Shown: positions 52,301 through 60,372, counted from the first letter of the stretch. The stretch is DNA of 64,000 nucleotides from Glycomyces sp. NRRL B-16210 (GCF_000719515.1 NZ_JOGR01000012.1:62001-126000); one strand, 5' to 3'. Numbers and translations: made by a program. The notes: generated by a model from the letters alone, not told the origin.

Positions 52301-55300
52301 AGTCCCCGAAGGTCGCTTCGGCCCTGGGCCGCAACCGGATCGGCATCATGTTGACGAACATGCCGACCATCTCGCGGGTCTCGGTCAGGGTCCGGCCGGT
52401 GACCGGCGCGCCGATCACGAGATCCTCGCTCTCGGCGTAACGCGAGAAGACCGCGCCCCAGGCCGAGAGCATGACCATGAACGGGGTCGCGTTGTGCGCC
52501 TCCGCGAGCGCCTTGACCGCCTCGATGCGGTCGGGCCCGAAGTGCAGGGCGACGCGGCCCGCCGCGGCCTCGCGCAGGCCCCTCGGGTGGTCGGGGGCCA
52601 GCAGGTCGCGCGTCGGCGCGTCCGCGAGCGCGGCGAGCAGGTGCGATTCCGATTGCGCGAGTTCCTCGCTCGACTCCCGTTCCTGCACGTGGTGGACGTA
52701 GTCGGTGTACTGCAACGGGAGCGGTTCGAGCTCCCCGACGTACAGCTCGCTGAAGTCGCGGCTGAGCACTTCGGCGGAGACCGCGTCGGCGATGATGTGG
52801 TGGATGTCGAAGAGCAGGAGGCTGCCTTCGGGGCCGCCGTCCACGATCTCCATGCGGAACAGCGGGCCGTGCTCCAGGTCGAAGGGCCGCACGAACCGCT
52901 CCAGCAGCGCGTTGACGGCGTCCTCGCCGATGTGGTCGCCGCTCGTGAACTGAAGCGGCGGTTCGGCATCCGCCGAGAACGCGGCGGTCCGCTGCCGGAT
53001 CTCGCCGTCGCGCAGGGCGAACGTGGTCCGCAGCGGCTCGTGCCGCTCGACCAGGCGCCGGACTGCGGTGCGGACGCGCTCGGGGTCGAGCGAGCCTTGC
53101 AGCAGCGTCGCGGAGGGCATGTTGTAGATGAGCCGGCCCGGGTCCATCTTCGCCGCGATGTACATGCGGGTCTGGGCGGGGCTGAGCGGGTGGTGGTCGG
53201 CGTGCGGGGCCTTCTGGAGGCCGCCGGTCGCGGCCTGGTCCCGGAAGCGCTCGGCCAGGGCCGCGGGGGTCGGGGAGGCGAAGATGTCCGCCACGGTGAC
53301 CTCGATGCCGACCTGGCTCGCGAGGTGCGCCGACAGCCCGGTGGCCTTCAGCGAGTCGCCGCCGAGGGCGAAGAAGTCGTCGTCGGGGGCCACCTCCTCG
53401 TACCCGAGCACGTGCCGGAAGGCCTCGCGGATGCCTTGCAGCGCATCGGCTCCGGCTGCGACTGTGGTGACCCGCTGCTCCTTCGCGGGCGCGGGTTCGG
53501 CGCTGATCGCGAAGTCCTGCGGGTGCGGCACCGGGTCGAAGGCGTAGCCGGGCAGGGAGACCCTGCGGCCCCTGCCGTGCCGGCTCCAGTCGAGCGGCAT
53601 CCCCGCGCTCCACAGCGTCCCGAGGGCGTTCAGGAGGTGCGCCTCGTCCTCGACGGTCTCCATGGCGTGGCGCAGCACGTTCACGAAGACCTGGCCGGCG
53701 GTGCGCTGCGGGTCGTGCTGGGCGAAGGTCGTGAGGCTGCGGCCGGGGCCGAGTTCGATCCCGAAGAGCGGTTCTCCTGAAAGGAGGGTCCGCAGGCTCT
53801 CGGTGAAGCGCACCTCGTCGGTGATGTGCTCGCTCCAGTAGGCCGGGTCGGTCATCTCGCCCGGCCGCACGATCCGGCCCGTCCGGTTGGAGACGATCGG
53901 GATCGAGGGGTCCTTGGCGTCGACAGTGGACAGCACCGCCGCAAAGGCCTCGGCCGCGCCGTTCATCATCGGGGTATGGAAGGCGTGCGAGGTGTGCAGC
54001 CTGCTGCCGCGGACGCCCTGCTCCTCGAGCCGGTCGACCACGGCGTCGAAGGCCTCCTTGGCCATGCCGAGGACGGCGCGCTCGGCCGAGTTGTCGAGCG
54101 AGACCCACACGTCCGGCAGGCCCCTGATCGCCTCGCGGACCCGCTCGGCCGGCGCGGTCACGGCGATCATGACGCCGGGCCGCTGGGCCTGCATGAGCTT
54201 GCCGCGCTCGCGAACGAGGCGCGCGGCGTCCTCCAGGCTCCAGACGCCCGCGAGGGCGGCGGCGGTCAGTTCGCCGATGCTGTGCCCGATGAGCAGGTCG
54301 GGCCGGACGCCGTAGGACTCGAGGACCTTCGCCATGGCGTACTGGGTGCTGAAGAGCGCGAACTGGCTCCATTCAGTACGGTGGACGCGATTGTCGTCCT
54401 CATCCTCGCCGTACAGCAGGTCGCGGAACTCGGCGGCCTCGTCGTCGGCGAGGTACCCGATGAGCTGGTCCATCCAGTGCCGGTAGACGGCTCCGGCTTC
54501 GCTCTCACTCCGGTAGAGCCCCAGGCCCATCCGGTGGTGCTGGTTGCCCTGGCCGGAGAACAGCAGGGCGGTCCTGGCTTCGGCGGCTTCGGGATCGGCC
54601 TCGGCGGTGGCTGCGGCGGCGAGCCGCGCCGTCCACGCGTCCCGGTCCTCCCCGCGGGCGGCGACGATCGTCTTGCGGTGCGGCAGTTCGGCGCGCCCGG
54701 CCCGGAGGGTGAGGGCCGCGTCGCTCAAGGAGACGTCGGCGCCGGCGAGGTGGCGGACCACGCGCTCCGAGGTGCGTTCGAGCGCTTCGGGAGTGGCCGC
54801 GGAGAACTGGAGCAGCTCGAACGGCCCGTCCTCGGTCGGCCCGAGGTTCGGGGCCTCCTCGACGATCATGTGCACGTTCGTGCCGCCGACGCCGAAGGAG
54901 TTCACGCCCGCCCGCAGCAGTTCGCCGCGCCAGACCTGGCCGTCGCCCGAGACCCGGAACGGGGTCGCGTCGAAGTCGGCGGCCGGGTTGGGGTTCTCGT
55001 AGCCGCGCGTCCCGGGCACGTAGCGGTGCTTGAGGCTCAGCGCGACCTTGCTCAGGCCGACCGATCCGGCGGCGGAGTCGGTGTGCCCGACGTTGCCCTT
55101 CACCGATCCGAGCAGGCACGCGCCGTTCGGGCTGTCCTTGAACACCCTTGAGAGCGAGGCCACCTCGATCGGGTCGCCCAGGAGCGTCCCGGTGCCGTGC
55201 GCCTCGACGTAGGTGACGCTGGCCGGGTCGATCCCCGAGGACTCGTACGCGGCGCGGATCGTCTCGTACTGGCCGTCCTCGCTCGGGGCGGTGAAGGAGG

Positions 55301-58300
55301 GCTTGTTCCCGCCGTCGTTGCCGACCGCCGAGCCCTTCACGACCGCGTAGACCGGGTCGCCGTCCCGCAGCGCGGCCTCGACCGGCTTGAGGACCAGCAG
55401 CGCGGCCCCGTTGGAGAACACGGTCCCGCCCGCGTCCGCGTCGAAGGGGCGGCAGTGGCCGTCGGGGGAGAGCATCATGCCGTCCACGTACCGGTAGCCG
55501 CCCTCGTTGGGCAGCTCCAGGGTCGCGCCGCCGGCCACGGCCATGTCGCATTCCCCGGCCCGCAGCGACTGCACGGCCTGGTGCACGGTGAGCAGCGAGG
55601 TCGAGCAGCCCGAGAGGGACGACATGGACGGTCCCTTGAGGTCGAACAGGTACGAGAGCCTGGTGCTCAAGAAGTGGTTCGTGGCCAGGGTGAAGTTCTG
55701 GTAGGCGTCGCCGAACCCGGAGGCCTCCAGCAGCGCCTTCTGGTACCAGGCGAAGTCGTCGTTCCCGCCCGTGAAGACCCCGACCCGGCCCGGCAGCGCT
55801 CGCGGGTCGTACCCGGCGTCCTCGCAGGCCTGCCAGAAGCACTTGTACAGCAAACGCAGTTGCGGCGAGGTGACGTCCACTTCGGCCGGTGCGATCGGGA
55901 AGAGCGCGTCGTCGAAGACGTTGACGTCGGCAAGGCGGCCCTTGGCCTTGACGTAGGAGGGGTCGCGCAGGTCGCTCTCGGACACGCCGAGGGCGCGCAG
56001 CTCCTCGTCCTCGTAGAAGGTGATCGACTCCGCGCCTTCGCGGAGGTTCGCCCAGAACTCCTGCACGTCACCGGCACCGGGCACTTGGAGGCCGATGCCG
56101 ATGATCGCGATGTCGCCCGCGCGCTTCGCGTGGACGCGGGCCTCGGCCGCCTCGGGTGCGGCGTCGCCCAGGAGCCGGGCCTGGGCGGTGACGTTGTGGT
56201 GCTTGAGCAGTTCGGTGATCCGGATCTCCCGCCCGAACTCCTCGCGCAGTTCCTGCTGGAGGCTCATGAGGCTGAGCGAGTTGCCGCCCTGCTCGAAGAA
56301 CGAGGCTTCGGCGTCGACCTCCGCGAGGCCCAGGACGCGCCGCCACAGTTCGGCGACTCGTTCCTGCACAGGCGAAGCCGCCGCCGTGACCTGCGCGGCG
56401 CCGCCCCGCGGCAGCAGCTCCTTGAGCGCCCGGCGGTCGAGTTTCCCTGCGGCCGAGGTCGGCAGCGCCTCCAGCTTGACCAGCGGCGAGGGGATCATGT
56501 TGGACATGAGCGTCTGCGCCAAGGCCTCGCGCACGGACTCGACCGTGACGCCCTCGCGGGCGGTGAAGAACCCGGCCAGCCGGGGGGCGGGCCCGGCGTC
56601 GTCCACGAGCGCCGCGGCCTCCACGACGCCTTCGGCGCGCAGGAGCGCCTGCTCGACCTCGCCGAGTTCCATGCGGACACCGCCGACCTTGACCTGGCGG
56701 TCGATGCGCCGGATGAACGCGAAGCGCCCGTCGGCGCGCAGATAGCCGAGGTCGCCGGTGCGGTACATGCGCCGCAGGTGCGGCGGGTCGGTCTCCGGGT
56801 CGTAGTAGGGGTTCTCGACGAACTGGGCGGCGTTGAGCTCGTCGCGGTTGAGGTACCCGACGGCCACGCCCGCGCCCGCGATGCACACCTCGCCGGGGGC
56901 GTCCACGCCGCACCGGCGGCCCTCGCGGTCGAGGATGAGGATGCGGTAGTCGTTGAGGGGCTTGCCGATCGGGGCGACGGCGCTGGTGTCCTCGGCGGTG
57001 ACGGTGCCGTGCGTGGCCCACATGGTCGCCTCGGTCGGGCCGTACACGTTCTCCAGCGAGCAGCGCAGCCGGAGCGAGAAGAACCGCTCCACGATGTCGG
57101 CCGTCAGCGCCTCGCCGCCGCTGAAGACGTACCGCAGCGGGTCGAGGTCGGCGGTGCGGCCCTCGGCCGCGTCGAGGATCACGCGGAGCATCGTCGGCGA
57201 GCAGTTCAGGTGCGTCACATGCTGTTCGCGGACCGCGTCGATGACGGCCGGCGCGTCGCCCTCGTGGCCGACGGGGAGGATCGCGAGGCGCCCTTCGCCG
57301 AAGAGCCAGCCGTAGACCTCGGTGCCGAAGATGTCGAAGGTGAACGCGGTCTTCAGCAGGTAGACGTCGTTGCGGCCGAGCGGGAAGCGGCGTTCGAGGT
57401 CCATCGCGGTGTTCTGGACGTTCGCGTGGGTGACCACGACGCCCTTCGGTTGCCCGGTGGAGCCGGACGTGTACTCGATGTAGAGCACGTCGTCCGGACC
57501 GCGGTCGACCGCTGCCGGAATTTCTCCGATGATCCGACCACTGCGCAGACGCGAAAACTCCTCCCAGTGGTCGAGGTTCAGCCTCGTGACGCCTTCGGGC
57601 AGTTCGATGTCGGCGTCGGAGGTCGTCAGGACCGCCGCGATGCCGGCGTCGCCGAAGATCTGGGCGGTGCGCTGGGCGGGCATCCCGTGCGACAGCGGCA
57701 CGTAGGCGCTTCCGGCGAGCATGGTCCCGAAGAGCGCGGCGAGCAGGTTCGCGCTGCGGGGCAGCAGGACCGCGACGGGTCGGCCCCGCTGGTCGAGCGC
57801 GTCGAGGAGGCGTCGCTGCACCAGGACGGCGGCGTCGTGGGCCCACGCGTTCGTGTACTCGCGGGTCTCGTCGGTCCAGGCGACGCGCGCCGGGTCCCCC
57901 GCGGTCTTCTCCAGGACGACCTCGCCGAGGTGGCGGGGGTGCCAGTCGTAGAAGTGCGATTCGTCAAGGGAGGCCAAAAGCGCCTCGGACTCGGCGTCCA
58001 AGGGCGCGGCGACGTCGGCCACGAGGGCGTCGAGGGAGCCGGGGACCTGTTCGAGCAGCGCCAGGTAGCGGTGGGCGAAACGGGTGGCCTTCTCGGCGGT
58101 GAGCGCGGATTCCTTGTACTGGAACACCAGCTCGGAGCGGTCGCCGATCAGTTCGACCAGGACGGTGAGCTTGCCGGGGAAGTGGACCGGGTCCTGCCGG
58201 ACGGTGCCGAGCACCCCTTCGGGGTAGTCGGGGTAGCTGTCGTGGATGAAGGTGACGTCGTAGACGCGGCCGAGGGCGGGGTACTCGCCGAGGAGCTGCG

Positions 58301-59267
58301 CGAGCGGGTGGCCGAGGTGCTTCCAACTGCCGACGATCTCGGCGCTGACGCGTTCGAACATCGCGCGCATCGTCTGGCGCGCTTGGACGTCGAGGTGCAC
58401 CGGGAGGGTCTTGATGAAGCAGCCGATGGACTGCTCCATCTCGATGCCGGGGCGGTCGGCGAAGGGGGTGGCGACCGAGACGTGGTCGGTCTGGGCGTAC
58501 CGGCCGAGGAGGAGGCCGAAGGTGGCGAGGTACAGCGTGTACTCCGAGACCTCGACCTCCTTCGCGCATTCGCTGATGGCCTGGCGCAGTGCGGGATCGA
58601 GCGGCAGCCGGATCTCGCGGCCGATGCCGTCCTCGGCGGTGTCGCCGGGGTGCATCCAGTGCGAGAGGTCGGGGGCCTCCTGCCGGGCGAGGTTCTCGTG
58701 CCAGTAGCGCTGGTGGCGGGCGGCGCGCTTGTCGGAGGGGGCGACGGCCTGCTTGCGCTGGTAGGCGTCGAATCCGGCGTCGACTGCGATCGAGAGGCGC
58801 GGGTCGGCGACGCCGCGGGCGAGGGAGACGATGCGCTCGGCGAGGAGGCTGACGGACTGGCCGTCGGCGATGAGGTGGTGGCAGACGATGACCACGCGGT
58901 CCTCGTCTTCGAGCTTGCAGTGGACGATGCGGAAGAGGGGCGCCGCGTCCAGGGTGAAGGGGGTAGCGGCGGCCTCGGCGGCGATGGCGTCGGCGTCCTG
59001 CTCGCGGCCGCGGAGGTCGTGCGAGACGACGGGCGGGGCGACCGATTCGGCGACGGTGTAGGAGACGCCGGCGCGGTCGATGTGGACGGCGCTGCGCAGC
59101 GCGGGCTGCTCGGCGGTCACCGTGCGGACGGCGTGCTCGAACCGTTCGGACTCGACCGGTTCGATCCTCAAGTGAAGGACGACGTGGTAATCCGCTGCTT
59201 TTCGCAGGTGGGAATCGAAGTACATACCTTGCTGGGACGACGACATCGGCACGGCAGATTGGGTCAT
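43347..59267 (-). CDS. NRPS/PKS hybrid megasynthase, C-A-T-KS-AT-T-C-A-T-KS-T-C-A-T-C
   Basis: A 5306-residue synthase. Domains by approximate residue: C1 10-430 (HHLIADG); A1 445-945; T1 Ser997; KS1 1050-1480 (Cys1221); AT 1575-1880 (Ser1663 in GHSIG; HAFH 1761-1764, malonyl type); T2 Ser1972; C2 2020-2450 (HHIIADA); A2 2460-2930; T3 Ser3008; KS2 3080-3510 (Cys3249); AT remnant without GHSxG near 3636-3680; T4 Ser3814; C3 3860-4290 (HHIIGDQ); A3 4300-4780; T5 Ser4850; C4 4910-5260 (HHGIFDG). Binding-pocket codes by eye are DITNFGVMWK, DIFQVGMVTK and DPLTYGLVCK, all with the Asp for alpha-amino acids. No KR, DH, ER, E, MT or TE is present. An N-terminal C domain suggests acylated initiation. 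First gene of the island's operon; ATG 59267 has a duplicated ribosome site. Confidence 0.97.
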   Translation of the reverse strand: MTQSAVPMSSSQQGMYFDSHLRKAADYHVVLHLRIEPVESERFEHAVRTVTAEQPALRSAVHIDRAGVSYTVAESVAPPVVSHDLRGREQDADAIAAEAAATPFTLDAAPLFRIVHCKLEDEDRVVIVCHHLIADGQSVSLLAERIVSLARGVADPRLSIAVDAGFDAYQRKQAVAPSDKRAARHQRYWHENLARQEAPDLSHWMHPGDTAEDGIGREIRLPLDPALRQAISECAKEVEVSEYTLYLATFGLLLGRYAQTDHVSVATPFADRPGIEMEQSIGCFIKTLPVHLDVQARQTMRAMFERVSAEIVGSWKHLGHPLAQLLGEYPALGRVYDVTFIHDSYPDYPEGVLGTVRQDPVHFPGKLTVLVELIGDRSELVFQYKESALTAEKATRFAHRYLALLEQVPGSLDALVADVAAPLDAESEALLASLDESHFYDWHPRHLGEVVLEKTAGDPARVAWTDETREYTNAWAHDAAVLVQRRLLDALDQRGRPVAVLLPRSANLLAALFGTMLAGSAYVPLSHGMPAQRTAQIFGDAGIAAVLTTSDADIELPEGVTRLNLDHWEEFSRLRSGRIIGEIPAAVDRGPDDVLYIEYTSGSTGQPKGVVVTHANVQNTAMDLERRFPLGRNDVYLLKTAFTFDIFGTEVYGWLFGEGRLAILPVGHEGDAPAVIDAVREQHVTHLNCSPTMLRVILDAAEGRTADLDPLRYVFSGGEALTADIVERFFSLRLRCSLENVYGPTEATMWATHGTVTAEDTSAVAPIGKPLNDYRILILDREGRRCGVDAPGEVCIAGAGVAVGYLNRDELNAAQFVENPYYDPETDPPHLRRMYRTGDLGYLRADGRFAFIRRIDRQVKVGGVRMELGEVEQALLRAEGVVEAAALVDDAGPAPRLAGFFTAREGVTVESVREALAQTLMSNMIPSPLVKLEALPTSAAGKLDRRALKELLPRGGAAQVTAAASPVQERVAELWRRVLGLAEVDAEASFFEQGGNSLSLMSLQQELREEFGREIRITELLKHHNVTAQARLLGDAAPEAAEARVHAKRAGDIAIIGIGLQVPGAGDVQEFWANLREGAESITFYEDEELRALGVSESDLRDPSYVKAKGRLADVNVFDDALFPIAPAEVDVTSPQLRLLYKCFWQACEDAGYDPRALPGRVGVFTGGNDDFAWYQKALLEASGFGDAYQNFTLATNHFLSTRLSYLFDLKGPSMSSLSGCSTSLLTVHQAVQSLRAGECDMAVAGGATLELPNEGGYRYVDGMMLSPDGHCRPFDADAGGTVFSNGAALLVLKPVEAALRDGDPVYAVVKGSAVGNDGGNKPSFTAPSEDGQYETIRAAYESSGIDPASVTYVEAHGTGTLLGDPIEVASLSRVFKDSPNGACLLGSVKGNVGHTDSAAGSVGLSKVALSLKHRYVPGTRGYENPNPAADFDATPFRVSGDGQVWRGELLRAGVNSFGVGGTNVHMIVEEAPNLGPTEDGPFELLQFSAATPEALERTSERVVRHLAGADVSLSDAALTLRAGRAELPHRKTIVAARGEDRDAWTARLAAAATAEADPEAAEARTALLFSGQGNQHHRMGLGLYRSESEAGAVYRHWMDQLIGYLADDEAAEFRDLLYGEDEDDNRVHRTEWSQFALFSTQYAMAKVLESYGVRPDLLIGHSIGELTAAALAGVWSLEDAARLVRERGKLMQAQRPGVMIAVTAPAERVREAIRGLPDVWVSLDNSAERAVLGMAKEAFDAVVDRLEEQGVRGSRLHTSHAFHTPMMNGAAEAFAAVLSTVDAKDPSIPIVSNRTGRIVRPGEMTDPAYWSEHITDEVRFTESLRTLLSGEPLFGIELGPGRSLTTFAQHDPQRTAGQVFVNVLRHAMETVEDEAHLLNALGTLWSAGMPLDWSRHGRGRRVSLPGYAFDPVPHPQDFAISAEPAPAKEQRVTTVAAGADALQGIREAFRHVLGYEEVAPDDDFFALGGDSLKATGLSAHLASQVGIEVTVADIFASPTPAALAERFRDQAATGGLQKAPHADHHPLSPAQTRMYIAAKMDPGRLIYNMPSATLLQGSLDPERVRTAVRRLVERHEPLRTTFALRDGEIRQRTAAFSADAEPPLQFTSGDHIGEDAVNALLERFVRPFDLEHGPLFRMEIVDGGPEGSLLLFDIHHIIADAVSAEVLSRDFSELYVGELEPLPLQYTDYVHHVQERESSEELAQSESHLLAALADAPTRDLLAPDHPRGLREAAAGRVALHFGPDRIEAVKALAEAHNATPFMVMLSAWGAVFSRYAESEDLVIGAPVTGRTLTETREMVGMFVNMMPIRLRPRAEATFGDYLDGSRASVLDGLTHQDVPFDRLVEKLHLERTPGRHPLFDISFDYHNMDHHEVRIDGITAHQLDLMPLAVGMDLVITCTEARDGLTVHIDYAADLFDRSTIDGLAGHFDVLLDRVCADDSLPLAGIALYSDAQHEAMAPKPVEAPFTPIHELIAGVAAASPEAVAVIDGDGERYTFAELDGLANVQAARLREAGLRTGEPVALFTVRDVNLLIAQLAILKAGGAYVPLDPTQPEARHEAILADVKPRFGFAPKGLASASRLPAVVDIGTCKDESPTGFDAPAVGPDDPIYLVYTSGSTGVPKGIAVRHRGVLNLFRDHRERALFGPGDTIISLADPTFDIFAFESLIPLASGACVHMCPTEDQKDAAAIAARIADCGVTHIQTPVSKMAALYGNRRFRSQLHLLRVVVCGGEHFPESLLQQLQAETRARIFNMYGPTETTVTATVKELGPGEAVTIGSAVSGAAVLVVGEHGMLQPDGVPGEICIAGEGLGLGYTNNPEENRRAFTTIAELPGVPVYRTSDVGVRLANGEIVLKGRLDHQVKVNGNRIELGEIEKTAMRADGVSYAVAAVEDGDLVLYYTARTETDLAEPIRARLAEALPVYMRPGRYHRLKEMPKLHNNKVDRKALRSPERAPEAAPEPVAPFASLPAAAPSVSVVLEGVLLAWEAVLGTPVRPTDNFFDVGGNSYKLMLVNNRLDTTLGLEVPLVKLFENPTPQSLAEALGEPGTAAAPAETGAEAISLEDITGAWAVEERPADERKIAVIGMAGVLPGASGIAEHWANRAEGVVSVSRFTREELLAAGVDESTVDDPRYVSARGFVDAGTFDADFFRYSAKDAEALDPQARLLHETTWHALEDAGYVPEEYSGDIGLFVGSGTNFAWMAGFLDRKDDPIGAFEAMTLNEKDFLATRIAYKLDLTGPAVNVQTACSTSLVAIHEAVRCLRQGGADMALAGGVALNFPRKEGYAWHEGMIFSKDGVCRPFDQGADGTVAGQGCGVVLLKPLDKAIEDGDHVYAVIAGSAANNDGNRKVGYTAPSAQGQKEVIRAALADAGVNADDIGYVETHGTGTGLGDPIEYGALSAVYGKGGPCAIGAVKANIGHLDAAAGVAGFIGAVGVLSRGEIPPMANFDSMNEAIEASGSLYVPTGPVAPEAGVRMAAVSSFGIGGTNAHLILEAAPPQQEPPQEDAGEHLFPVSARTERSRLRMQEALDGLSGVSARDVSHTLARGRAEFDSRAVAISAAGRPLEWIEPAAPPLAWEASDRTRMSVSRTLADDASAAATGFRETVERELQVFDAQLRGALWKAVFEAPASEPAIERISQFVIRLALIRVAGVESLHAPAGSDRLVRIAQAFALGGIGAGEAMKALKSGAVPTGLPERTGPEPTIMDGPVEARLLRRVLASRWVHRGEVDRTLFCTNGKRIPLPGYAFEERRFVSDIRLSDLGPVGKAGTAVDDDAPRQTAGSSDDVLRETWTELLGTAPGPDDDFLQSGGDSLTAVHLCALVEKRAGLALTVGEVFADARYDAIRALLAGKRVNSPVKTQAAVAVQATSPGTSPASPAQKRMYAVCALQNDTTAYNLAIAYKVTGELDAERLRSVLRRLAERHDQLRTGFHLEGGELVQRVRPEVPDLLSVIELTEAEARARLAAEPRPFDLAAAPLMRVEALSVDGEIRYLLIDMHHIIGDQTSLAILADDLALALADEPLAPAPMRYADYAEALAALEDSGEFAEDVAFFTSMLADDLPKLELPTDKTPAGTATFDGDRRSLVLAADRRTVADLARRCGATPYMVFVAGLTRLLGLYSGQREFVIGTAVSGRSLPGTDRTVGMFANTLPLKVTDDASRTVAEAIGGARDDALAVLGHQNAPFEAVLSELDLHPGGETHPLFDVLFNYVSTGTEELELDGVRLDALPPGRMKSRYALSFSVAEREDDFSIDIEYRTELFEDETIARLAGHLDRLLLTMAEDADRKVSGLRLEPDEEHERRRAALTAAGPAIEESLLERTVASFARHADFPALRWDRAEWSYADLDRITDELAGGLQAAGVGVGDFVLCLLDRGPWQVFTRVALMKCGAVEIPLDAKTPADRIAQTLEDSGAKTVLCNDIEAHPWPEDVAAHRPDLVHGDYEAPGGVTAQSPLIMIYTSGTTGQPKGTLVPHGGVLSTCADNGYMDYAPGERILHLTGYTFDPSLLDIYSAFLAGATLVMGRHDLNMDVKLLADFLRNERIDKGILITAVFHLLMAEHPGAIAGMSALYVGGEAMQPWAAERAFEVLGAGGLYNLYGPTEASVCTTYFRVDEAPAFQRMPIGVPARGRELFIVHPDGTDVPRGVPGELCVAGPSVAIGYHRRPELTAEKFTDDLGDLPERVYRTGDRVVLDDAGRIVYIDRIDQQVKHAGYRIELSEIELVLQGCAGVVEAVVIHTNERNDSRLTAFYTGESAPAEAELRQFLLGKLPRYMVPQRLNRMRELPLTSHGKVDRKLLAANLEPAQAQPAPVAVPVHAAGANPEVLAAFREVLGVPDLSDTDDFFLAGAQSLQAIAVIRRLRESGVDVEVGDLYRHPTAAGLSVVLRPAPAVAPQEPRELKTLPGEQLRRMVDWAVEDGRRVAAAFAAEAPAYRFDIGAVARLHRATGAETGGLIQTVAGLEAADVQEAVAKLAARHEVLRTRFDGDRFEVLEPEAFAQLSTLVPVQDLRRIDRDQVREFTDALAYGLQAGPFTDGLLWRCVIVQETDDALRLVWAFHHGIFDGFSAGLLRSELPRLARGERLPEPERYSDFLRSVESDQDWRSELDAFDYAAWLDANRTVTAAFATAPPANRLSVPLEGEHPLKAALKTVHAQLSALTGLQQIAVGLVTDCRRWKDEDYADCVGEFLDVVPVLLQGDGDQPIVADRIADAQDRGVHFVHTLFGGPEREDLPKELRAAYRNDRGRLDLALVNFQGHIDPADVPEEAGDADGDSLATAHVNVWHDDEALHLEWVATDSSTREPQGDPR

Positions 59268-59271
59268 GATT

Positions 59272-59296
59272 CCGCAGTTCCTTCCCGCAGTTCCTT
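59272..59296 (-). promoter_or_regulatory. tandemly duplicated ribosome-binding site of the megasynthase gene
   Basis: Read on the minus strand, AAGGAACTGCGG occurs twice with a 13-base period directly before the start codon. Both copies carry AAGGA; the nearer is about 12 bases from the ATG. The second copy may act as a standby site. Confidence 0.55.
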
Positions 59297-60320
59297 AAGG
59301 CAGGCGACTGCAAGGGAGATCGATATTCGGGGGTGGTCGGCAGGCTGATTCACCGCGCCGGGCGCGCGGATTCAGAGGACGGGGTTTGGGGTTTTGAGGA
59401 GGTGGTTATTGCCTGTATGCGCTTCGCGACTCGCCGAGCATATAGCAACTCTGCCACGGGTGATTCGAGGCTTCTCGGGCCGTTCACCTCGGGTCGGCGT
59501 GTGAAAGTCGTGACAGCGCGGGCAATATGGGCGCAGTGGGGTTCGCGCATCAACCGCCCCAGGGGACGCCTCAGAAAACACGCGATTCGGGACGAGCCGA
59601 AGTCGATCATGGAACCTGGAGCGGGCGTTACCGGTATCGCGGCGGGTTCGAAGTGTGAATGGGGCGATAAACGGATGTTGCTAAAGGTTCCGAACAGAAG
59701 GCGAGCGTACAAGCCTGGTGTACAAGGAAACCGCGCTCCCACTTAGATCCTCAGTGGACTTGATTTCGGGCGCTGTGCACCGCTTCGGTGATCGGGCAAT
59801 CGTTTGACTGCGCATCGAGGATCCGGCGCGCGGTCGGGAATGCGGCTGTGGATAAGGCGTTCTTTCATTCGGAAAGAAACATTTCTGGTCCGTTACGGTC
59901 CCGGATTTGTTAACGGTGATGTCAGTCTTTCTCCATGGAGCGGAAGAAGTTGTTCACTGAATGATCTTGCAACGTTCTCAGGGGCAGTCCCGAGTGTCGG
60001 TATGCCGACAACTCGCCGGTGTCCCGCCGCTCTTTTTGTGAAAATTCAATGATTGGGGTCGGAACCGGAGTGCGGGGAATATTCGCACGATGCTCATGTG
60101 GTCGTCGTCAACGGTTTCGACTTTCGAAACCGTTGATCACGGAAGTGTCGGTGCGGACGCGTGGGGCGCGAATCGGAAAGGGAAGTGGCGAGAAAGCAAG
60201 AGGTTATCGGAGACGGGCGCAGAAACGCCCAGGAGCAATTGAAGGCCCAGTGAGGCACAAGGGACGAGCTCAAAAAACGATGGCCGGCCACCGCCCGGTG
60301 CGCATCCGTAGAGGAGAGAA
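59297..60320. other. gene-free, less GC-rich region upstream of the megasynthase
   Basis: About 1 kb with clearly lower GC than the flanking genes. Open frames on both strands lack codon bias and ribosome sites. It should contain the promoter of the biosynthetic operon. A direct repeat GTACAAG (59707-59713 and 59720-59726, 13-base period) is a possible activator site. No regulator gene is present. Confidence 0.6.
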
Positions 60321-60372
60321 GTGTCGGACCCCCGAGCCACAGTTGAATCGGGGGGGTCCTGCGCCTCGACAC
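60321..60372. repeat. hairpin-forming intergenic repeat, copy 1
   Basis: It begins GTGTCGGACCCCCGA and ends with CGACAC. The outer arms GTGTCG/CGACAC and inner arms GGACCCCC/GGGGGGTCC give a two-step stem around the loop containing CAGTTGAA. Similarity to copy 2 extends about ten bases beyond, into GCCCGACCCC. Confidence 0.8.

Noticed and set aside
55197..59348. Long plus-strand frame (1383 codons) antisense to the megasynthase, and similar ones at 45360-47699 and 49746-53780
   Set aside because: They mirror codon bias of the real minus-strand gene, encode Arg/Val/Gly/Asp-rich strings and have no motif or ribosome site.
59333..59746. Overlapping frames on both strands (about 130 codons each) in the leader region of the island
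   Set aside because: No codon bias, no ribosome site, no similarity to known small regulators; the composition is that of an intergenic region.
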